This document shows positions 10,566-19,300 of a stretch of 64,000 nucleotides of DNA, one piece after another (positions within the stretch are counted from its first letter, which is position 1; each line of letters starts with the position of its first letter). The notes under the pieces are model-generated. The model had not been told where the DNA came from. It saw only the letters and a list, made by a program, of their open reading frames with translations, and searched no databases. The stretch comes from Pomphorhynchus laevis (Eukaryota > Acanthocephala > Palaeacanthocephala > Echinorhynchida > Pomphorhynchidae). The stretch is taken from NCBI GenBank assembly GCA_012934845.2, contig WNNJ02001755.1, positions 29,876 through 93,875 on the forward strand, written 5' to 3'. The translations under genes and the position numbers were made by a program.

Positions 10566-13179
10566 GAATTAGTATTCCATCCTAATTGCTAACGAGTTTG
10601 ACTCTATAAAATATATGCCAAGTACTCACTATGCCCGATATTATTCAATCAGTTTTCTTTTCCTATAAAAGAAAAAAGATTTAAAACTGATTTAATCAGT
10701 TTTAAGTAAGTTTCAATCAATCTACTTACAATTTAACAGTTTTGAAATTTAAATCAATGTAAAAATAAATAACCTAATTTTAACATTAAATATAAATATT
10801 AATTGAAAACGACTAGGTATATTCGAAACTATTGTGCTAACATATATTAATTCTATTCCTCGACAGAGGAGCAAATACATATCAATTATGTAGTTTTTAT
10901 GTAATTTGATTATCTTGAATAATATTAAAGATTATGTAATTAGTCTAAACCAAAGTATATTACTATCCTTAATATTATTACGTAATATAATTTTTCTATC
11001 TAAAATGTTAGAATTTGTTTTCAAAAAATTTGTGATGTTTGTTGCTAACTTTCATCTATATAATACTAAATTCTCTAAATATTAAATGAATTAACTTCTA
11101 ATGCTTTCTTCTTCTCGCTAAATTTATATTTGCCAATGCCCACTATGTCAATAGTCATATATGTCATTGATGTATGACAATAACATCACAAGAAAATATG
11201 GAATGTCCATTAATTTGAGTTCCATCGAAATACAATTATGCCACAAGCTTTATTTTATTGTTTGAGATTAATAGAATTTAAGCAAAAATAGGTTTAAATT
11301 CATTAACAATTTAAAAATAGACTTTTATCTTTTTAAGAGCTTTATAATTTTGTTCGACGGTTGAACGATTACGCCGAAATTACACATCCCATTAACATCG
11401 ACTTTCGACAATTACGACGAAATAATGAAATTGTGCATTAATTATAGTGCATTAATCATATTTTTCACACTTTTGAATTTTCATAATCCAATTAAAGTTT
11501 AAACATTTTCAAAATATACTTGGATTTGTTGCCAACCTATTTGACTACTTGTAAATATCTTTTCTGTGAAATATGTCAAATACATAATTGTATGCGACAC
11601 AGTAATCAACACATAAGTTAAGTAAACCGTATTTCGTAAAGCAACTTCTTCAGAGCTTTTGGAGAATCGGTTTTTATTCCTTCAAAGATTGTATAGGGTG
11701 CCAAGGCACACTCCAATAAAAAATCCCTGCTTATAGTGATGCGTGCTTTTATTACAATATCGGATATATTATAATCCAACGTTTATTTTTTTGAAGGTAC
11801 CGTTATATTTGTATTATGTAGGCGTTTTATGAACTGATTTGATTTATAAATCGATTTTTAGTTTAACCATTTTTTGATATCAGATGTAATGTCTGTGCAA
11901 ATATTTTAATTTTTGTCAAAAAATAAAAATATTTTTCATAATATTATAATTAGTATATTAATGCTGAGATTTCAATTTTATAATTTAATAAGAAATAAGT
12001 AAGAAATAATGCTTAACGAATGCTTAACTTATGTGAATAACTTATGAAGTTTAAACGAACAATCCCAACGACAGTGTTGGGATAAGTGTTGTTATCGTCG
12101 TTAACAACACTTATCAGTAAGTAGATGTTTCTAATTAATCATTTGAATCAGCAAGTACCTGAGAAGGCGTTATCTGATTACTCATGATAATGAAATAATT
12201 AATTCAATTTTATAATTTAATAAGAAAAAGTAAAAAATAATGAGCAATAAAATTAATTGACGTTAATCAAGCTATCTTCCACGATTTAATAGTAAAATAT
12301 TTAATTTGTTACAAATCGAAAAAATATTACAAAAACTGCTCTGCGTTAATTATTGTCTTAATTATTTCAACTAAATTATTTTAATCATGGAACGCAATTT
12401 ATCATTGACGGATTAATTCTGATTTGTATCTATAAACATTTTATACTTTTAATAATATTTTGTTTTGTACTTTTTAGAAAATCAAAAGTGATATTTTTAT
12501 TAATTCTAAAAGATTTTTTAAATTCCTTTTCAATAACAAAAGATGCTAATCCTAAAAATAGATATTTTTCCTTCTTTTTTTTGAAAACCCTCTTTTGCTT
12601 TATAGTCAAATATAAGAGACATTTAAACAGATATAAGCAATCACATGTCAATGATTTTGATTTGCTAATTTAGAAATGCGTGAAAAGCAAAATAGATAAT
12701 TACAAAGCAAGTGCAGAATGATAATTTCGATCAATTAACAGTAAAAACACAGATTGCCTTATAATATATACAATTGGCAATATGGACGTATTTATTAATT
12801 ACTAACGCGAAAGGATAGCTGCAAATTAAGTTCTTCTTTCTATATTTTGATAGCTACCAACGTGTCAAAACAACTTAAGTATTAAATTCAGTCAAAACTG
12901 CATTTAAGATGCAGTTTGTATTCTGAAGAAACAAATCAGAAACAAATTCTATTTGCGACTCAATAATTGGTTGATGGTATATTCAAGTTATTCTATAAAT
13001 TGTTAACCAATAAAAGACAAATAGCTTTCTTTTGCAGGTTGGGCGATTTTGTTGTTATATCACACAGTCTATTTAAATAATTAAGAGAAATTAAATCTAC
13101 GCTAATAAAATGATTTTTAAAGAGACTTATCGGTAATATAAAAATACAGAGAGTTAACAACAAAGAAGACATTCGAAAA
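10566..13179. other. Region upstream of the TLX/C15-like gene
   Basis: AT-rich and without a recognised gene or element. It holds the double hairpin at 12064-12115. The TLX promoter and 5' UTR should lie in the last part, but no clear TATA box or initiator could be singled out. An in-frame stop lies at 13135, upstream of the first ATG. Confidence 0.4.
12064..12115. other. Two adjacent hairpins, one with a perfect 14-bp stem
   Basis: cccaac pairs with gttggg (12064-12081). It is followed by gataagtgttgtta (12081-12094), which is perfectly complementary to taacaacacttatc (12102-12115) across a 7-base loop. The site is 1.07 kb upstream of the TLX start codon. The stem is too short for a typical microRNA precursor. 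It could be a transposon remnant or a cruciform. Confidence 0.6.
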
Positions 13180-13399
13180 ATGCAGGAGAAACATCTTGTG
13201 TTTGGCATTGACAACATCCTCGCTTCGAATAATAAAGCAATCGAAAGTTACAAACGATCACATATATTGGTTGAATGCAATAAATCGTTAAGTGAAAACT
13301 ACTGTGATAATCAATATTGGCCTTCTTTAACTTCAAATTATGGCTTTCAAACGCAAATAGTGTATCCAATTATAAAACGATCATTATTCGATAACGAAT
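13180..13399 (+). CDS. Tlx: TLX/C15-like gene, exon 1 (EH1 motif)
   Basis: ATG 13180 is the first in-frame ATG after a stop at 13135. The exon encodes 73 codons plus one base. It opens with [17 protein letters not shown], where FGIDNIL is the Groucho-binding EH1 heptad found at the N-terminus of TLX/C15 proteins. The linker has aromatic-rich NQYWPSL and ends KRSLFDNE. A consensus donor gtaagt follows at 13400. Reading on past the donor gives an open but unrelated extension to 13470. Confidence 0.8.
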
Positions 13400-16300
13400 G
13401 TAAGTCATGGGTTTTAATTTACCAAATATTAATAGTATTGTTTGCTCAAACAAATACAGGACAAAAATAATTGAGTCCAATCAAATAAGCTCAATAACAA
13501 TCAATTAACCATATAATTAAGCCTGATATCATTAGCGAATTAGCTGCGGTAAAATATGAAAACTATCGGGTATATCGATTTCTTATAATGTATAGATTAA
13601 TTAATTGATTTTGGTAATTGAAACAAAACAAGTAGAGCCTGCCAAATTGATTTATTAAATTTATTTATTATTAATAAATAGTTATTTTATTAAAAATAAT
13701 TAAAAGTTTATCAAAAAATTGGCTTAATGTCAAATTTATTTATTAAATTTATTTATTATTAATAAATAGTTAATGGTTTTAATGGGTTTTTTTATTAAAA
13801 AAACCATTAAATGTTTATCGAAAAATTGCAACTTTTAATTGCAATTAAAATTTTTTAATAAATTGCAACTTATTATTTTATAAATAATATTTTGTAAAAT
13901 TAACATTAACTAAAACTACTATTAATTTATATCGTAAAGATGACATATTTATTGATTTAGCATTATTATTTATTTTTATTTATTGTTTATTTTATAATAT
14001 AAGTTTTATAGTAAATAAAACTTATATTATATTATATTATTGACAAAATAAAAAAAAATTAAATTAACATCAATTAAAACTACTTTTAATTTATATCGTA
14101 AAGATGACATATTTAAATTTACAAGAAACATATTTTTGCATGAGCATTCATGCATACCATATAATATAAAATATAATACATTAAATAATGAAATTTTAAG
14201 AATTGCAACAATATGTAATGATATTGGCTTTCTTCAAAATCATTTAAATAATTTAATAGATACATATTTGAACTAGTTACAATAATAATAACATCGAGCA
14301 GAAAATAGTAAAATATATAAATTGACAAAATATTATTAAAAATAAATTTAAAATCATTACCGGCGAAGTTTTATAGTATACTTTGCATTTGAATGTAATA
14401 GTAGATAATCAAATTTCATCAAAAAAATACGTCATTAGCGAGCACTTGGCCTACCTGCTATTTCGGGTTGAGGAATATGGGCCGAAATATTTATTTATTT
14501 AAATTATTTATCTATTATTCTATTATTATTTATTATTATGTAATATTTTATATTATTTACTCTATTATAATAATTAATAATAGTGGAGAGTTTTATTGAT
14601 CCCCGAAATTCCTTTTGGCTGCAGACAATCTTAAAAAGGAAATAGATAAATACAATTTATATAAATCCGAAACCTTATATCATAGCAGTTCATCCTGGTG
14701 ACCACTAATTCTTATTCTGATACAACGTCTGTTATTTATTTGTCAATTCATAAAATTAATTACATTATTACATGAATCATAAATTATTACATGTAATGCT
14801 ATACTCCAGCTGTATGAAATAAAACCCAATTATATTTCATGTTAAAGTTCAAATATACTCTTATTTGAACTTTATTGAACGAAAGAACTGTTAACTTATT
14901 TGAAAATAAATAAGATTTTCTGTTGAAATCAATAGAATAACGACTGGGTATTATGATCATCTCTTAATACTTTTTGGCAGTAGAAAGTACTTTTATTCAA
15001 ATTTCGAGCCGTTAAGGATCTTTTAAAACTAGAACTCGTTGTACAAGACAAAGCCTTTCTACATAATAGCTAACATAAAATTTAGTTATTTAGAGGAATA
15101 GGGGTCAAAACCTGATAGCATAGCAGTTTTTCCTGATGACCTCATAACAATTGACTTTTATTTTAAATTTTAATAAAAGAAAATTTTATTGTTGTTTTAT
15201 TGTTTACTCCTCTACCCTGCTATGTTGGGTAGAGGAGTTAGGGGCCGAAACCTAATAGCATAGCAGTTCCTCCTGATGACCTCTAATCCTTATTCTGATA
15301 CAACGTCTGTTATTTATTAGTCAATTCATAAAAATGACGTTTATTTTAAATTTCATTTTTTTAACTTGATTTAAATTATAGAAAATCTAAAAACAATTAT
15401 TAATTTTATTATTTAATTATTAAATTTTGATTTAGCATTATTATGTTTTCTTTATTTTATAATTATATTAAATACGTATACTCAGTTAGATGATTTAATT
15501 TATTCAAATATTTAAAAAAAGTTTAAATTTATAAATTAAAGATATATGAAAAAGGTAATTTTTGTCATTCATTTTATAAAAAATATTAAACTAAAAATGA
15601 AAAATTACATTTAATGGTTTGTAAAAATGTATAACTTTGAACGAAATTTTTAATTTTAAACTTTGAATAATATATTATTTTAATTTAGATTACATGTATG
15701 ACAATCAAAATTTGCTATCATATATTTCTCCAAAAAAGAAAAAACCGAGAACATCATTTTCAAAAGTTCAAGTTTCACAACTAGAGAAAAAATTCTACCA
15801 GCAGAAATATCTATCTTCTGACGAACGGGCGATAATTGCAAAAGAATTGCAAATGAGTGATGCTCAAGTGAAGACTTGGTTTCAAAATAGACGAACGAAG
15901 TGGAGGTGGTTACATAAAAATCTTTTATGATATTAGTTTATTTTATTTACACGGCAATTATATACCGAGGACATATATTAGATGTGTACAGCGGTTCCGG
16001 ATCGAAAATCGATTCGGCTTTATATTTCATTTGAAGTATACGAAAGATTGTGCAAAATAAATCTGGGCAGATTTTTCAAGATGTTTCGCCCATTTTTAAA
16101 GCTTTTTCTGGTTTTTGTGCTCCACGTGTGCGCATTCGAAATCACTGCTTTTGAAACATAGCTTTCTCATCCTGATGGCTTCGTTTCGTATTGTGAGTCG
16201 CTTGACAGAAGGATAGTGCCTGCTGCTAGCGTGGATATATGATCGGGATCCTTTGAGTTTGCAATAATCTTTTGTTTGCCAATCGTTATTATCATTGTAA

Positions 16301-19300
16301 AGCATACGGACAAGAAAGGTTAAGTTTTAAGTGTCGGTGGAGCCCGTGGTTAATTTCAGCTCGCAGAAACTGTTCAAAGACTACATAAACTCGTTGAGTT
16401 CAACTTGTGAGCCCGACTATACTATAAGTATATTATCAACATAGCGTTTTCATATAGTTGGTGCTTTTGGGAGGTTGGTAAGGAAGTTATGTTCTATATA
16501 TGCCATATAGAGCCCGGCATATGTTGGTCCAACGGGTGTCCAAAAAGCTATGCCTTTAATCTGTCGATAGATTTTTCCTTCAAAGTCAAAAGTATTAGAA
16601 GTGAGAACCAGCTCAAGAAGATTGCAAATTTTGTCTATGCGTGTCTTTTACCGATTTAGTTCTGTGATAATCCGCCGAATTACGTTAACTCTTTTCTGAG
16701 TGTCTATTTATGTGAACAATGATTCTACGTCTACAGTTGCTAACATATTATCACCTTGTTCATTTTTTGTTTTGTCAAAATATCGTAGGAAGTTATCAGT
16801 GCTACTAATGAACGAATCAGACGCTTGTAACCAAGGGTACAGTTGTTCATGTATCCAACGTAACAAGTTTTCGGTGGCTGTGTTGATATAACTAATAATT
16901 GTTCGACCGGGTGTCGGTGTAACAGCTTTGTGGATCTTGGGTGCTAAATAGAATTTTCCAGGCTTGCAGTTTCTGTTTAATAGTGACTCTCGAAGAATTG
17001 GACCGTGGAAATGAAGTTCGATTGAGTTATGCACGTTTTCCACAATTTGTTTATGTTCTTCCCATGTTATTGGCTCGTATGTAGACAAGTTCAGTTGTCA
17101 CTGTACCAGATCACCAGGTGGTGATCTGGTCAGACCAGATCATCTTTTACCAGATTTCGTTATCCTAATTTCTCTGTTTTCTCGTAGTTGTTGAAGGGCT
17201 TTCAGCTTTTCATTGCTTATATTCTGACATTTGTAATTTTTAGGCCTCATGTGTATTTGTCAAGCGGCTCACAATACGAAACGAAGCCATCAGGATGAGA
17301 AAGCTATGTTTCAAAAGCATTGATTTCGAATGCGCACTCGTGGATCACAAAAACCAGTGCCTACGACTTGGATACACCTATCGACAAAAACGGCGCAATT
17401 TGAGCATGCGAAACGACTATCACGCCAAATATTGCTATATGAGTAAAAGAACTGAAATTCTGGCAACAATTTCGAAGCTATATGTGAGTGCAAACCGTCA
17501 TTCGATTCTCATCAACGCGGGGTCGATCGTATGTATCAGGAATTACCACGAAATATCTCAAACAAGATGTCGCGTGTTCGTATTCGTTTCAAATGTAGAG
17601 AAAACATCCGATATTTGACGTCGAGAATGAACAAAACAAAAACATCAGGGCACTCAAGCGTAAGTAAGCGTTGTGGAGACAAACGATGCTCAAATTGTGT
17701 TGATATGGTAAACACCAATCAATTTCAAAGCAATAAGACTGAATTAAAATATTCGGTACGAAGACAGCATAATTGAAAACCCAGCCATGTCATATATCAA
17801 ATCACGTGGAGTACATGCATGGCCCTATATGTGAAGCAAACAAGCACCAAATTTAACAAAAGAGTAAACAATCGCCGAAAAGATATAAAACAACAGCGTT
17901 CCTGCAATGATGGCACGGTGGCGCACTTAATAGAAAATACAGATCACGTCATGCGAACTAGCATAATTGAAGGTCCCTTAACGGATGATAAATGGCGTAA
18001 GCATAAAGAAAAATACCGGATAGGACAGCTCATGACAGATCTCTCATTGAATACAGACGACCACCCGTTCAAACTGTTATAATTGGTAGCAATAATTATA
18101 TGGGATTCTTCTAGACTAAAGCTATTTAATATACGTATTTGACAGCAGTACAATTATGGAATTTTTTGTGTGACTGTTTGCACTGAAGAGTGAGTGCTCG
18201 AAACGTTTGCTAAAATATACTAATAAGCCTGGTTTGCTCTGTTCTAATTTTTGCTTACTTATATACAGGGTCTTTCAAGTTCGAGCTTCTTTTTAAAATT
18301 GGAATTAAACACACATTGTGAAAGAGAAATCATATATTTTTTGTCGATGTATAGTACACGTTCTACAATTTGAGAATGATAAACGATATCGTGTAAATGC
18401 CCATCGCGGGAACGCTTACGTACGTTAATCCTTTTGCCGAAATTTTCAATTACATTTCGACATATTTGTGGTTCTATCTCCTTAATTTCGCGCCGAATGT
18501 TGTCTTTTAGTGCTTCAATTGATTCTAGCTTGTTAGCATAAAGCCTGTCTTTAAGATGGCCCCACAGAAAATAATCCAAAGGTGTTAAATCCGGAGATCT
18601 TGGGGGCCAATTTGCGTCTGCATTTCGGGAGAGTATTCTTCCCTTGAATTTCGATTCTAATAGCTTTATTGTTTCATTGGCTGTATGGCATGTCGCACCG
18701 TCTTGTTGAAACCACATATCCTCCATAGCCATGCCATCAACATTAGGGTAAAAGAAAGTTGTGAGCATTTCCCGATATCGCAGTCCGTTAACGGTAAGCG
18801 CATTTCCATATGCTTTCTCGAAGAAAAACGGTCCAATGACTCCACCATACCAAAATGCGCACCAAACAGTTACGCGAGAGGAGTGTAGTGGTTTCTCTAC
18901 ATACTGCCGTGAATGTTCCAGTGCCCAAATCCGGCAATTCTGTTTGCTCACATAGCAATTCAAATGAAAATGGGCTTCATATGCAAAGATGATTTTTTCA
19001 GCAAAATAATGAGGTTGTTGCTGAACAAAATCAGAGAATTGTCGACGTTGCTGATGGTCGTTCGGCTTCAACTCTTGCACCAGCTGAATTTTGTACGGCT
19101 CGCTAACTAAGTCCTGACGCAAAATTCTCCATGTGGTGGTTGCAGATAGACCCAATTGCTGTGAACGTCGTTCAATCGATAAATTTTTATCTTCCTCGAT
19201 GCTTTCGCGAACAGCAGCGATATTTTTAGCTGAACGCATCGGACAATTGTGCTCTGGTGTACTTCTGTCTTGTACCGATTCAGTCGACTCAAATGTTTCG

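Noticed and set aside
13400-13470. Continuation of the exon 1 frame past the donor
   Set aside because: Follows a consensus gtaagt and has no TLX-like content; treated as intron.
15906-15930. Unspliced end of the homeodomain frame (WLHKNLL then stop)
   Set aside because: It breaks the conserved RRQ after TKWR; the donor at 15906 and the phase-matched exon at 22161 give the expected ending.
16096-16305. 69-codon minus frame as a separate gene
   Set aside because: It is the continuation of the Penelope-like copy and matches 17258-17357.
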